From Heterostelium album PN500 (lineage: Eukaryota > Evosea > Eumycetozoa > Acytosteliales > Acytosteliaceae): DNA of 64,000 bases. The DNA is taken from the NCBI RefSeq assembly GCF_000004825.1, contig NW_008805076.1:558001-622000 (forward strand), given 5' to 3'. This document shows, piece by piece, positions 46,199-57,038 of this stretch. Position numbers and translations under genes: made by a program. The number at the start of each line of letters is the position of its first letter. Positions within the stretch are counted from its first letter, which is position 1. The notes below the pieces were generated by a model, which saw only the letters and a program-made list of their open reading frames with translations, searched no databases and had not been told where the DNA came from.

Positions 46199-47949
46199 AT
46201 GAATAAAAATAATAATAATAATAGTGTAACAATAGATTTAGAATGTTCAGAACATAAAAAGGTGTTTGAATATATATGTTTAAAGTGCAATCAATTATTT
46301 TGTTATAGATGTGCCAATGATCATACAAAGTCACATGAAAAACACCACTGTGATCATGCAGATGATATCAAATCACTTTTAAATAAAATAAATAAAGATA
46401 GTAGTAAAAATAATAAAGATAACATCAGTAATAATAATAGCAATAAAGACAATTATATTCAAACACATATCGATAGTTTATGGATAAAGATTAAAAGTTC
46501 ATCTCATGAAATTGAATCACTCTCACAAAACATAGACACAATCAGCAATCACTTTCAACAACTTCATCAATATCTAATTGTCGAAGAACATAAACTAAAG
46601 AAACCAATCATTAATGTTATCGATGAATTAAGAGATGAAATCAATCAACATCTTGATCAATTGAAATCGATTATCAACATTGTCGATCTTTATCAACATC
46701 ATTATAATCAACAACAACAACAACAACAAGCAAATAATGATAATAGTAGTTTAGAATATATTGGCAATGATGATGATATTACAGTTCAATATTCAATAGA
46801 ATCAATGATTAAAAGTATTCAATCATCACAAACAATCATTGAATTTATCGATAATAACAATAAAACTATCTTTAATCAACATAATAACAATAATAATATG
46901 ATAAACTATTATAAGGATAATATTGATAATATAGATTCAATCATTTTATTGTTAATTAATAATCACAATCATAAATTTCAATCAAAGTTAAACAACATTT
47001 CAAACAATAATACATCGAAAATAATTATAACAAATCGATATTATAACTATTTATTATCAACAAACTTTAAAGAAGATGAAATCAATTTATTCAATCAATT
47101 AATACAACAATCAATAAATGTATCATTTAAAACTCAAGAATCAACTTCAACCTATATTTTTAAAAAAGATAAAATCAAAGATCCAAAACTATGTATCCCT
47201 CGGTCGTTAGATGGACAACTCTATTATTTTTTTAAATTTGTAATTGTTGGTGATTCAAATGTTGGAAAGGTAAATACAAAACTAAATATAGAATATTTTA
47301 TAATGATAATCGTAGCTAATTCAATTGAATAGTCTGTAATGTTGTCTAGATTGACAAATGATAAATTCGATCGATCCATTCAACAAACAATCGGTGTAAA
47401 TTTCGAAAGTTTAGCAATCGAGCATGAATCACTCAAATATAAACTACAAATATGGGATACTTCTGGCCTCCTTAAATTTAGAACTATTACATCCTCATAC
47501 TTTAAAGATACAGCTACTATTTTTATTATATATGATGTCACTAACGAAACATCTTTTAAAAGTAAGAGTATTAAAAGTTTATTGAAATCTATCGAAATTT
47601 ACTAATTAAAAATAACAACTTCAAAACTATAGATGTAAGAGAATGGATAACATTTGTAAACAAATATAATGAAGATGCTTTCAAAATTATTGTTGGCAAT
47701 AAAAGTGATCATCCAAAAAGATTGATTCAATATCAACAAGGCAGACAATTGGCTGACGAATTAGGATTAGATTTTTTTGAAACATCAGCAAAGACTGGTC
47801 AAGGTCTTAATGATGCATTCATCAGTATCGTTGATAGATTGAAACACTCTATTCTTGATCAGAATGGTGACTACGTTTATGTCAACGGTCTAAAGAAAAC
47901 TAACAACAATAACAATAAAGGTGGATTTCTATCTTTTCTTAAAAGATAA
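46199..47949 (+). CDS. B-box zinc finger fused to a Rab-like small GTPase
   Basis: Three exons, 46199-47269, 47333-47561 and 47633-47949, giving 538 aa with both junctions in frame. After a short Asn run comes a B-box (LECSEHKKVFEYICLKC, CYRCANDHTKSH, HHCDHADD), then about 270 residues of Asn/Gln-rich coiled-coil (SSSHEIESLSQNIDTISNHF, KKPIINVIDELRDEI). From about residue 345 follows a complete GTPase domain: P-loop GDSNVGKS (351-358), switch I Thr376 (QQTIGVNF), switch II WDTSGLLKF (398-406), NKSD (455-458), ETSAK (482-486). The catalytic Gln of WDTAGQE is Leu403, the change that locks Ras/Rab in the GTP state. The C-terminus is FLSFLKR, with no Cys for prenylation. The two-domain fusion is backed by the P-loop exon being continuous with the B-box exon, and by pseudogene copy B. 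Confidence 0.9.
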
Positions 47950-48371
47950 GAGTAATCATACCAAATCACTACGAGTGTTAGAAGATATAACTATAAATAG
48001 ATTCATTGTAAGAGATTAATAAACCGATTGACAGCACCTGCACATCAGAGTAATTACACTATCTGCACAAACAAAATGAAGAGGAAAAAGAAAAGGATTT
48101 TAGTAGAAAATTACAATTCTTGATTTCCAGCCTATTAATAATATTTTGTTTGATGCCAAATAAAAATAGCATAAATGCGTTTTCCCACACCATCTTCCAT
48201 ATTGTGTTTTTTTGAAAAAAAATTCTTAGACCCACTTTTTTTTTTTCGAGCTCTTAGATCTTTCGCTCGTTATTTAAAGATTTTTTTTTTCCCCAAACCA
48301 ATTTAAGATTTGATGGTTCTCAAGAATGATTTCATTTACACTTTTTAAAAATATCATACAAATACTTAAAA
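47950..48371. other. AT-rich spacer
   Basis: 422 bp. Slightly GC-richer to about 48110 (probable 3' untranslated region), then AT-rich with T runs upstream of the next gene. Nothing else seen. Confidence 0.45.
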
Positions 48372-48874
48372 ATGATGAAATATCTCTTAATTTTATTTAT
48401 TGCTTTTGTAACTTTAGCTAATTCTCAACGTATGTTTAAAAATAAATTATCTTATTTTTTATTTTTTAAATATTAATGATTTAATATTAAAAAACTATAT
48501 AAATAGTTATCCTTTCAACAGGACAATGGACAAAACATAACACTGGATTATGCACTACTCCTTTGATTATGAACCTCACAAAGAATGTAGGAGGATACCA
48601 GACAGTCTCTGTCCAGGGATACCCTTATTTGACTAATATCACTGTAAATAACGACGGAACTTTCCAAGGTTTGGGTTGTCTCTACTCTGGCAAACGTGTC
48701 ACTGACTACGCATCAGTTAAAGGAGTTATCTATAATGCTAATGCCTTCGTTGCCATATATGCACCTTCATTTGGTTTCCCAGGTGTCACCTACTACTATT
48801 CTCTTAATTTCTGTGATAATTCGAATATTCAACAAAATGTTGAAGGGGATATTTCATCTGAACCACAACTTTAA
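48372..48874 (+). CDS. Small secreted protein, unknown
   Basis: Exon 1 (48372-48429) encodes a signal peptide, MMKYLLILFIAFVTLANSQ. The acceptor could be at 48505-48506 (141-aa product) or 48520-48521 (136 aa); both keep frame because they are 15 nt apart. The mature part has few Cys (GLCTTP, GLGCLYSGK, LNFCDNSN), several aromatic residues and many Thr/Asn, ending NVEGDISSEPQL. No membrane anchor. A secreted beta-rich domain is likely. I do not recognise the family. Confidence 0.72.
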
Positions 48875-49267
48875 GGAAAGATGTTCAAAAACGACTATAA
48901 AAATATTTACAATAAAATTAAAAATATACAACAAATATTAGAAACTCCAGTTTATTTATAAAATTATTAATAAAAAATTAAACATAATTTATTTTATTTT
49001 TTTAAATTGTTTACTTTTAAATATAATTTTAGAATGGTCCTATTTTATTTGGGATTGATTACAATATTTGTAAAAGGTCAATGTAATTTTAAATTAATAA
49101 ACAAAACTTTGAACAAATTAAATATTAAATTGTCAACATTTTTCTTTTCATTGTGTGCTAAGCATTTTAAATTAAACACCTTCTGAAAATATTTATTTTT
49201 AACAAATTCAAACAACTACAAATTGTATTTATTTATATATTTTTATAATATTTAATTTAATTTTTAG

Positions 49268-49294
49268 AATTGTATCCGATCGAAAAGCTGTTCT
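49268..49294 (+). repeat. Inverted repeat, left arm
   Basis: GAATTGTATCCGATCGAAAA then GCTGTTCT; the reverse complement of 49533-49560 matches with about four differences. Confidence 0.65.
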
Positions 49295-49532
49295 GGTATA
49301 TATGCATTTACTATTCCTACCTGCTCGAATTTTTGTTTTCCCTTGATTACATTTTTAAAAGGGTACCAGCTTTCAACAAACACATTGTTTTTCAATATTA
49401 TAGTGGATGCTACCAAACAGAGAGGAACGAGTTTACTAAACCTCAAAGAAACGATCAGTGCTCATATCTTCATTAACATGTTCTATGTTTTTTTTAGTTC
49501 CTTTAACCAATCAACTCCGAGTTTGCCTTCAA

Positions 49533-49560
49533 AGATCAGCTTTTCGATCCGATTCAATTT
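49533..49560 (-). repeat. Inverted repeat, right arm
   Basis: Reverse complement reads AATTGAATCGGATCGAAAAG then CTGATCT, matching 49268-49294. The arms lie about 240 bp apart. Confidence 0.65.
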
Positions 49561-49694
49561 CAAGAATAATTAAATTAATTTAAATAAATAAAAAATTGTA
49601 AAAAAAACAAAAAAACGAGCGTTTATTTTTATTTATAATTTTATAACAAACTTATTATACATAAATATATATATATTTAAGTAATATTTGAGAA

Positions 49695-50356
49695 ATGTCA
49701 CTTTCTGAACTAAGAAAGAAGTTTACAAAAGGTGATACTTCCACCACAACAACAACAGCAACAAAGACGTCAGCAAAACAGGGTGGTAGTAGTAGTAGCA
49801 ATTCGATTTTAACAACTAAAAAAGAAACACCAAAGAAATCAATAAATACATCGACACCATCATCATCATCATCAGCAATCGAAAAGAAAAAGAAATCAGT
49901 AACATCAACAACATCGACTACAACAAAGAATAACAAAGTTAATAAAACAAATGAAGCATCAAAAGAATTAGATTTAGATCAGCTATTTGAAAAGAAGAAA
50001 CAAGTCGATAAAATAAAAAAGATTAAAGTACAGGAGGAACAAATCAAACAACAACAACAACAACAAAAGCAAGTAGAGTCAAAATCAAAGAAATCAAGAC
50101 CTGTAGATGATGATGACTTCTTTGATAGTAGAGGTACAAATATTAAAGGTAAATATCTATCTATTCTTTATTATTGAATCAAATTCAACGAGTTATTTGC
50201 TAACTAAATATATTTATTGTTCAATTATCAAACAAAACAGAAAGAAAATATTTCGAAGGTATGCCTGTTTATACAGAAGAAGAATTGGGATTGGATCGTG
50301 ACTATGAAGAAGGTGATACTGAACTATGTCCGTTCGATTGTCAATGTTGTAAATAA
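49695..50356 (+). CDS. DUF1764-family protein
   Basis: Two exons, 49695-50148 and 50241-50356, giving 189 aa. The N-terminal two thirds are Lys/Ser/Thr-rich low complexity with a Gln run (EEQIKQQQQQQK). The conserved part is the C-terminus: DDDDFFDSRGTNIKERKYFEG, YTEEELGLDRDYEEGDT, and the terminal CPFDCQCCK. The signature (DDxFxxRG...YTEEELxI...TxLCPFDCxCC) is that of a small conserved eukaryotic family (DUF1764) of unknown, possibly nucleolar, function. Convergent with the PDI gene, under 120 bp apart. Confidence 0.87.
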
Positions 50357-50474
50357 ATAAAATATAAAAACAAATACAATCATATTATATTTAATAAAAA
50401 CGAGATCAATGTTTGATAGTTTGTTGTTTTGTGTATATATATTTATCATCTATTTATTATTGTTTTGTTTTACT

Positions 50475-51859
50475 TTAAAGTTCATCCTTGGCTTTGGATG
50501 ATTTAGTCGATGGTTTGGTTTCGGTGGTGGTGGTGGTAGTTGTCTTTTTGGTGGATACGACTTGTGGCAACTTTGAGATCTTGGTCATCGATTTCTTTCC
50601 GATCAATACATTACCGATGTACTCATCGAGTGACTCCTCCGAGAAGTTACCCAAGTAGTGTGAATAGCCACCCTTGACAATGTTGACAACAAACATGTTT
50701 GGTAGACCGGCCAAATCAAACTTCTCGATAAAGTGTGGTTGTTGACTGCCGTCCAACTGTACAAACTTCATACGACCAACGTATTTCTTGGCCATCTTTT
50801 GGAGTGACTCCATCTTGAGAGCGTTCGACTCTTTCTCGTCTTCGTTGGACATGTCAAACAACGAGACGGAGCATACACCAACCGAGCAAACCTTGTCAAA
50901 GGTTTCTTGATCCTCTACGAATACAACGTGATCCAATGGTTTCTCTGGTTGTTGTTCCTCCTTCTTCTTCTTATCCTTCTTCTTATCTTTCTTCTCTGGT
51001 TCCGCTTGTGGTTGAGCAACCTTTGGTTTCTTTGTCTTGTCTTCGAATGGCTCCAAGAAGCTATAGAGTGATTCATGGTTCAATTTACCATCGTACTTTA
51101 CAAACTCTTCATCCGCACTATCTCCCTTGAAAACAACTAAAGCTGGTAATTTATCAATTCCATACTTTTGTACTATATATAAAAGTGAAATAAGAACCAA
51201 GTTAATTAAAATGTAAAAAGATAATATTAATAATATTGTTAAACTTACATAATTCTTTTGGTGCATCTTTAAACTCTGACAATGGTAATGAATGTTGGAA
51301 ATCTAGTGATAATGCCTTGTAGAGATTCGATGTCTTTGCCTTGTCGGTGAACAACACTACTTTGGCAGTCTTGGAAGCGCTGACAAATTTGTTAAAGTCT
51401 TCTTGTGACTTTAGTTTGCTGGCAAAGTTTGGAAGTTTCGAGGTCATATAGTTGATGATGGCGCTGGCAGAACGCTCCTGTTGGTAGTCCTCCGGTGTTT
51501 TCATACCCTTGGCAGCGAGCTTGTGTGAGAAGAACTTCAATGTTGGGAATCCCTTGATCTCAAAGGCACCACACAACTCTTTCTCGACGTCGCAATTGAT
51601 GGCACCCAACTTGGCGATACCAGCGAGATTCTTGGCGGCCTTCTCGTACTCTGGCTTCAAACTCTTGCAGTGACCACACCACGGTGCGTAAAACTCTACC
51701 ATCCAGATGTGTTCGTCTTTGGCAACGAGTGACTCAAAGTTCTTCTTGTTCAAATTGACGACAGACGATCCTTTGCCATAGAACTCTGGTTCCGCTGAGA
51801 TGACCGCAACAGCAGATAATAAAAACAATTAATAATAACACTGTTTTATCTATATTCAT
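50475..51859 (-). CDS. ER protein disulfide isomerase (P5-like), C-terminal KDEL; start codon one base out of frame
   Basis: Exon 1 runs 51859-51249 and exon 2 51172-50475, with a 76-bp intron. A thioredoxin domain with WCGHC (FYAPWCGHCKSLKPEYEKA) lies about residues 25-130. It is followed by two redox-inactive thioredoxin-fold regions (b-like KVVLFTDKAKTSNLYKA; LDHVVFVEDQETFDKV) split by a Lys/Glu/Gln-rich charged insert. The C-terminus KAKDEL retains it in the ER. P5/PDIA6 enzymes usually have two CGHC sites and this has one. The only ATG that gives a signal peptide (MNIDKTVLLLIV, 51859) is out of frame by one base relative to the domain. A T5 run near 51825-51830 would be in frame with four T, giving 435 aa, so a sequence error or a homopolymer mutation is suspected. 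Confidence 0.9.
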
Positions 51860-52791
51860 ATTTTTATATCTTTAATTTAAAATAGAAAAAAAGTAAAAAA
51901 AAAAGTGAAATGGAATGGAGTTTGTTTTTTTTTTTTTAATTGGCACTGTAGAGGTGCTTTGTCATCACATTTGTAACGTCACCAAGCAACAAGTCCTTTA
52001 AATAATGTTGTTATTAGTTTAAACTAATAATAACTAGTTTTTTAACTTTTGTTTAAATATTATTTTATGAGTTATAACTGAATATGTTTATGTAGATATT
52101 ATTTATGTTTTTTTAGATGAAAGATTATACACCATATACTTTTTCAGATAATGAATCATATCATAAACAATTATTATTTACATATTATTATAATCATCGA
52201 ATGATTCAATTTATAATTCAACCATTACTGACACTTTGATAAAAACAAATACACAGCTCAATTAATTTATTAATCTAATCGATTAGGAAAACTAAAACGT
52301 TTGGTGACAGTACTAGTATGGGTCGATGACAAAGACGAAGTTGGGAGAGAATGTGCATCTAGAAAAAGATGTCTCTGTACAGTATGTTAGTGATGAATGA
52401 AATCGTTTGAAATTATATCAATAAAACAAATCATATGAATTATTATTATTTGTTTTTCATAAAAACTATCTCTAACATTCAAGCTTGATAGAAATGGTCT
52501 GTTTTGGACTTAGAGTGGCTTCTATCTGCAAAATAAAAAATAAAAAAAATAAAAATAAAAAAAAAGTTTTTAAAAAAATATTTTTCTGTGAATCAAAATG
52601 TGTGAAATAAATTAAAATGAAAAAGTTAACTTAATTTATAACATAAATATAAATCTAAATATGGATTATTTGTGACTTTATTTTCAATATAAATAGTTTA
52701 TTGATCATTTTGTATAAAAATCATAAACAAATATATTAAATAACATATATATAAATATAAATATTTATTTTTAAAACAAAACATATACAGA
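51860..52791. other. Spacer between divergent PDI and LRR genes
   Basis: Three GC-richer islands stand in AT-rich DNA: 51945-52005 (PDI promoter), about 52290-52400, and 52480-52535. The second has a frame ending in ECASRKRCLCTVC with no start, and a 40-codon ATG frame begins at about 52118, right after TTTTTTTAG. These could be exons of a small unannotated gene, but I could not join them convincingly. Confidence 0.35.
51974..51983 (-). promoter_or_regulatory. CRE/UPRE-like site upstream of the PDI gene
   Basis: On the minus strand this reads GGTGACGTTA, about 115-125 bp upstream of the PDI start. The core TGACGT resembles bZIP sites (CRE, or UPRE TGACGTG) that control ER-stress genes. The match is short, and regulation of this gene by the unfolded protein response is inferred. 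Confidence 0.35.
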
Positions 52792-53952
52792 ATGACAGTA
52801 AATAATTTAGAAGTAATTTGCATCGATAAGATATTGTTAAATTCAATAGCAGATGACTTTGATAGATATGATAGTATTATGAAAGATAGAATATTAAAAC
52901 GATTGTTGAATCCATGTCAACCAAAGTTCTCATATAAACACTCGACACCACCAGTTCCTTCACCTAAATGGCTCTCAAAGTTGGTCGACCACAACACTAC
53001 TGCGCTCGATCTCAGTCTTGTTCCAGGTCTGGTCTGGCTATCATACACACAAAACTCTGATAAATTCCCATTCCAATTCCTCGAGAATTGCACCTCGCTC
53101 ACCAGTCTCACCATCAATTCACAATCAAACTTTACAATCGCACAGCTACTGCCATTCCTGCGTGTAGTAGGTTCGCGTCTGAAACACCTCGATCTAAGTC
53201 GTTGTATCCGTATGAACGACAGTGCCATTCACTACATTAGCTACTACTGTCGTAATCTACAATCACTACAGCTCCAAGAGTGCATAGGAATTGGCGGTTC
53301 GGTGTTCCAACGCTCGATGTCCACGATGATGGCGCTGATGCCACTGGAGCGTGGTTCCGACGGCTCGCCAGCTCCACCACCCTCTTCCTTCCCAATGATG
53401 AGAATGGCGTCGTTGATGTCACTCGATCTCTCCGGGTGCAAATCGATCAGCTCCAAGAACCTCTTGAACATCTCCTACGTCTTTCCATGTCTGCAAGAGT
53501 TTGCATTCGCCAAGAACTTCCTCTCGGACGAAGACGGATCGCTGCTCGTCCAAACACTACCAGCATCGACACGCTCACTCGATCTCTCTTTCAATCCAAT
53601 CGGTGCCAAGACACTGGCATCTCTAACACCGTCCGGTAAGAACATGACCACATTCTACTTGAAATCACTCTCCGTACAGTATTGCCGTTGCATTTCAACC
53701 AACGACATCCAACAGCTATTTAGTGGACTGTCAAACAGTCTTGAGAGTTTATCAATCACTGGTTGTTCACAAATCGATAGAAATTCATTGAAATCATCAA
53801 GTAGCAGCAGCAACAGCAACAGTTACAATCCCTATCAGAAAACAACAACAACTACCGCCGCCGCCGCCTCAAAGAGAATCAGTTGTAGTATCACTTATAA
53901 TGATAGAATTTTGAATAATAATATTGTTTCACCACAATCAATGTATTCATAA
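52792..53952 (+). CDS. Leucine-rich repeat protein (AMN1/F-box-like LRR)
   Basis: Single exon of 386 aa. The LRRs are of the Cys-containing type seen in F-box/AMN1 proteins: LKHLDLSRCIRMNDSAIHYIS, LQSLQLQECIGIGGS, MSLDLSGCKSISSKNLLNIS, LKSLSVQYCRCISTNDIQQL, LESLSITGCSQIDRNSL. The N-terminal region (about 1-60) has an Ile/Leu helix before the repeats, but no clear F-box. The C-terminal 50 or so residues are Ser/Asn/Thr/Ala-rich. It may act as an adaptor in a ubiquitin-ligase complex, but only the LRR fold is supported. Confidence 0.85.
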   Translation: MTVNNLEVICIDKILLNSIADDFDRYDSIMKDRILKRLLNPCQPKFSYKHSTPPVPSPKWLSKLVDHNTTALDLSLVPGLVWLSYTQNSDKFPFQFLENCTSLTSLTINSQSNFTIAQLLPFLRVVGSRLKHLDLSRCIRMNDSAIHYISYYCRNLQSLQLQECIGIGGSVFQRSMSTMMALMPLERGSDGSPAPPPSSFPMMRMASLMSLDLSGCKSISSKNLLNISYVFPCLQEFAFAKNFLSDEDGSLLVQTLPASTRSLDLSFNPIGAKTLASLTPSGKNMTTFYLKSLSVQYCRCISTNDIQQLFSGLSNSLESLSITGCSQIDRNSLKSSSSSSNSNSYNPYQKTTTTTAAAASKRISCSITYNDRILNNNIVSPQSMYS

Positions 53953-54365
53953 CAACATAATCTAACAACATACTACTATTTATTTATTTATTTATTAAAA
54001 AATCAAGATATGATATTGATTAATATCAAATGTATATAATCAAACAGCAAAGTTTAATAAACAAGATTAATAAATCTTTTAATAGGAGATTTATTAAAAA
54101 CATAATCATCATTTTTAAAATTAAAATTTTATTTTAAACGAATAATTATTAATAATGATGACTTGTAGAGTGTGTGGTTCATCTGATGAACTGACCAGGC
54201 TTTGTTTTTAATAGTCAACCCCCTAATAACAAATATATAAATATATATTAAAAATTAATTTTTAAACAATCATAAAATATATAAATAGATAACAAATATT
54301 AATAAATAATCATTAGTCACCACTGATATTTATTCATTTAAAATTATTCTAAAGAATAAAGAACA
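53953..54365. other. AT-rich spacer
   Basis: 413 bp. A short GC-richer patch at 54160-54225 (TGTAGAGTGTGTGGTTCATC then TGATGAACTGACC) contains the palindrome GGTTCATCTGATGAACTGACC with a 6-bp stem GTTCATC/GATGAAC. No gene assigned. Confidence 0.4.
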
Positions 54366-56604
54366 ATGTTAAATAGAAGTAAACATTTTATAAAAAAGTA
54401 AATATCATATCAATCACCTGATGATTCTATATTGATCATCATCATATCTTTTTAGAACATATTAATCAACTAAAATTAATCAATCATTAAAATAGTTTTT
54501 ATTATAGGTACAATAATAATAATATAATTTCAAATATTAAAAATAGTAGTAATAATAATAGTAATAGTAATAGTAATATTAGAAATATAATAAATAAAAC
54601 ATGTTCATACAATAATAATAATAATAATAATAGTAATAGTAGTAATAATAATAGTGATTTTAAATTTAAATATAAAGATAGTGAAAATCACAGTTTTGAT
54701 TCAAAAGAAAAAAGAATATTTGATAAAAATCAGTTGAGATCTGCTTTATTGTTTGGGAGTTCATTTGGTTTCTATAATGAAGAGAAAGAATATGGATGGT
54801 TGAAATCATTGATATTACCAAATCATATCTTGTGTGACGATAATAATGGTGGTGGAAGACAACAGGTAACTACAGGTGTAGTTGTTACCAATCCAACAGC
54901 AGGTCTCGAACCTCTAAATAATACACCGATTGTAATATTGAATCCAATCGATGCAATGGCAACTCTCACCGATGAACCAATCTCTGTTGTCTCGACGGTG
55001 TTGCGGCTGTTCCATCTCGGCGCAATTATGTTGCCGGCACTCGTTACCTCACCACTGGTGCTGGTGCCATTTGTAAATAATGCATGGTGGTCGCTACTCC
55101 TCAAGACGATGGAGTGGAGCGGTACCTGCTGGATAAAGTTTGGTCAGTGGATATCGACGCGACCCGACCTCTTCCCAAAGTTGCTCTGTGAGAAATTCGA
55201 GCAGTTGCACAACAAGTGTCCGTCGCATAGCTATCACTATACAAAGCAGTCGGTGGAGAGCAACTTTGAGCGGCCGATCGAAGAGCTCTTTCTCTACTTT
55301 GACGAGGTGCCAATGGCATCGGGTGCAGTCGCACAAGTACACAAGGGTGTGAACAACGATGGCAAAGTGGTTGTAGTCAAAGTTCTGCATCCCAACGCCC
55401 ACTATTACATAAAGACAGATTTCACCATTATCTATACCGCACTCTGGTTGTTCAGCAAGATGCCCGGAATGAAATGGTTGTCACTGCCAGAATCCGTACT
55501 GGAATTCGGTAAATCCATGATGAAACAAGTCGATCTCACATTGGAAGCACAACATCTTTCAACCTTTATAAATAACTTTAAAAACAACAATGAAGTTGTA
55601 TTTCCCAAGCCATGTTATCCATTGGTATGTCGTAGATTAAAATCTATTTTTGTTTGAACTTCGAGTTTTAAAAACTTACCAAAAAATTCACACAACTAAC
55701 TTTTAGGTATCAAAGAGTGTACTGGTTGAAACATTTGAACCTGGCGAACCAATTATGGATTATATTAGTACGAATAGTCCTTTCAATCCAACGCTAGCTC
55801 GTATTGGATTGGATGCATATCTACAGATGATGTTGGTCGACAATTTCATTCATGCCGATTTGCATCCTGGCAATGTATTGGTTCGTGATCCGACACTCCA
55901 TAGAAGATCACAGTTTCATCATGAGCAGCAATCGAATCAATTGCTGATTACCAAACAACATCACGCAAACCCACACATGATTGTATTGAAAACACTCGAT
56001 CTACAGAGAAAAGCAACACCACTGCCAAAGTTGGTGTTGTTGGATGTCGGATTGGTCACCGAACTCGATACGACCGACAAATCACATTTCAAAGAACTGT
56101 TTACCGAAGTTGTAAAAGGCAACGGTAAAGCTGGAGCAGAGTTAATCATTAAATACGCAAAAGAAGCACAATGTTCAGAACAAGAAATATGTAAGTATTA
56201 TAAAGACGACTTGTTGATTGTTATATTGTATTTTAATGTTTTTTTTTATTTCTTCATTTCAATTGTTATATATAGTTGAATTCAAAGAAAAGATGGGAGA
56301 AATATTTAATAAAGTACAGAATAGTAAGTTAAGTGAAATTCATGTTGGACACCTGATGAGTCAGATACTTAGTTTGGTGAGAGAATATCATGTAAAATTG
56401 GAAAGCAACTTTGCAACGTTGGTAATGGGAACTATAGTTTTGGAGGGACTTGGCAAACAACTGGATCCAAACATAAGTCTTTTGAAAGCTGCGATTCCAT
56501 TCCTATTCCACCGTCAAACCTCTTATATACTACCTGAATTCTATCGTTATCTAATTAGACCAAAGAAACCATATGAAACAAATTCTCAACAGGAACAAGA
56601 ATAA
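54366..56604 (+). CDS. ABC1/ADCK2-like atypical kinase, mitochondrial
   Basis: Four exons: 54366-54397, 54508-55624, 55707-56190 and 56276-56604, giving 653 aa in frame. The N-terminus is a basic leader followed by Asn/Ser repeats, consistent with a mitochondrial precursor. Kinase features of the ABC1/UbiB family: KxGQ motif WIKFGQWISTRPDLFP, Ala-rich loop ASGAVAQVHKG, ATP Lys in VVVVKVLHPN, HADLHPGNVLV, and the metal-binding LLDVGLVTELD. The order and the DVGL variant fit the ADCK2 branch. Family members affect coenzyme Q and lipid metabolism; the substrate is not known from sequence. Exon 1 codes only 11 residues. Confidence 0.9.
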
Positions 56605-57038
56605 AAGAAAATAAAAAAAAAAAGAAAGGATGTTATAACCATATGGTACTAATAATAATAATAATATTAAATATATATTCTATTCTTTTACTTCTCTTTT
56701 TAAGTGTATAAAATACTTATAAGTTCTTTTTTGTTTATATTTATATTATTAATCTCTTTTTTTTCTTTTGAAGAATTAATTTTATTAAAAGTTTTAATAT
56801 TATCCATACCGTTTGTTTCCATTTAAAAGTTTGATCAATGACGATGTGTAATGATAATGATAAATAAGAAGATTGTAATTTGGTTTGGTTTGGCTGTCTA
56901 CTTGGGTATTTGTTTTTGGTTGTTTTTCATAACGTTGGTGATGTATTGTATTATTATTATTATTATTATTTTAATAATTACTTAAAATATTATGTGGAAT
57001 CTGAAGTAGTCTACAAGCTGCTGTTTTGTAACAAACCT
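56605..57038. other. Spacer between convergent genes
   Basis: 434 bp of AT-rich DNA with poly-A signal-like AATAAT and AATATT words. It holds 3' untranslated regions of the ADCK2-like and BuGZ-like genes; nothing else seen. Confidence 0.5.

Larger units (their letters stand above)
48875..49694. other. Spacer containing an inverted-repeat island, possible gene relic
   Basis: AT-rich except 49260-49570, which is GC-richer and has short open frames on both strands. Its two ends are inverted copies of one another (see repeat entries). One frame reads FNQSTPSLPSK and the other FEQVGIVNAYIPEQLF, vaguely like FNIP-repeat proteins that are abundant in dictyostelids, so this may be a relic of such a gene with one repeat inverted. 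Not confident enough to call a gene. Confidence 0.3.

Noticed and set aside
52118-52240. 40-codon ATG frame following TTTTTTTAG
   Set aside because: Could be an exon, but no donor or partner exon gives a convincing protein, so it is left in the spacer description.
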